Assembly: GCF_901709675.1 (NCBI RefSeq)
Contig: NC_051091.1
Span: 4,312,967-4,376,966, forward strand
Length of the DNA: 64,000 bases
Origin: Syngnathus acus
Taxonomy: Eukaryota > Chordata > Actinopteri > Syngnathiformes > Syngnathidae
Direction of reading: 5' to 3'
Below the pieces are notes generated by a model. It was not told where the DNA came from and searched no databases. It worked only from the letters and a program-made list of their open reading frames with translations. Made by a program: the position numbers and the translations under genes. Positions 63,961 through 64,000 of this stretch are shown in pieces. Position 1 is the first letter of the stretch; every line of letters starts with the position of its first letter.

Positions 63961-64000
63961 GCACCCTGGGAAAAGATGCAAAGTCTACCCATAAATGCTC

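Overview
This window is vertebrate nuclear DNA, almost certainly from a teleost fish (probably a percomorph). Multi-exon genes have short GT-AG introns of about 65-800 bp. The encoded proteins match vertebrate families almost residue for residue. The repeats are of fish type: long (GA)n tracts, a short palindromic MITE, a decayed Tigger/pogo transposon and a recurring interspersed repeat. There are no bacterial-style operons, CRISPR arrays or prophages. I see no previously undescribed multi-gene system. The interest lies in details of known genes and in their regulation.

Layout. 1-14.1 kb: no gene recognised; microsatellites and several GC-richer blocks that look like cis-regulatory DNA. 14.2-14.4 kb: a block matching the BMP-responsive enhancer of mammalian Id1. 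15.6-16.9 kb: id1 (+), with TATA and CCAAT boxes and an apparent 1-bp frameshift at the expected start codon. 17.9-18.6 kb: a GC-rich block and a ~360-bp (GA)n tract. 19.2-28.5 kb: ncoa3 (-), 21 coding exons, with a probable non-coding first exon and promoter near 38.2 kb. 28.5-45.1 kb: large first intron and intergenic DNA with simple repeats, a Tigger-like element (40.67-41.52 kb) and a tRNA-Thr(UGU) gene (-). 45.18-50.87 kb: zmynd8 (+), 19 coding exons. 51.46-53.56 kb: arpc4 (-). 54.2-56.8 kb: tada3 (+), head-to-head with arpc4. 56.8-64 kb: no gene firmly recognised; a MITE, a local duplication and a further interspersed repeat copy.

The protein genes are mostly transcription and chromatin regulators: id1 (bHLH inhibitor), ncoa3 (p160 steroid receptor coactivator), zmynd8 (PHD-bromo-PWWP-MYND histone reader) and tada3 (SAGA/ATAC adaptor). 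arpc4 is an actin-nucleation subunit. ncoa3 and zmynd8 are divergent, as in the human 20q13 pair. arpc4 and tada3 are divergent neighbours, as in human 3p25. The window therefore crosses a junction between two ancestral blocks at about 51.4 kb. Exon limits were set by hand from splice signals, reading phase and known family sequences; no alignment was run.
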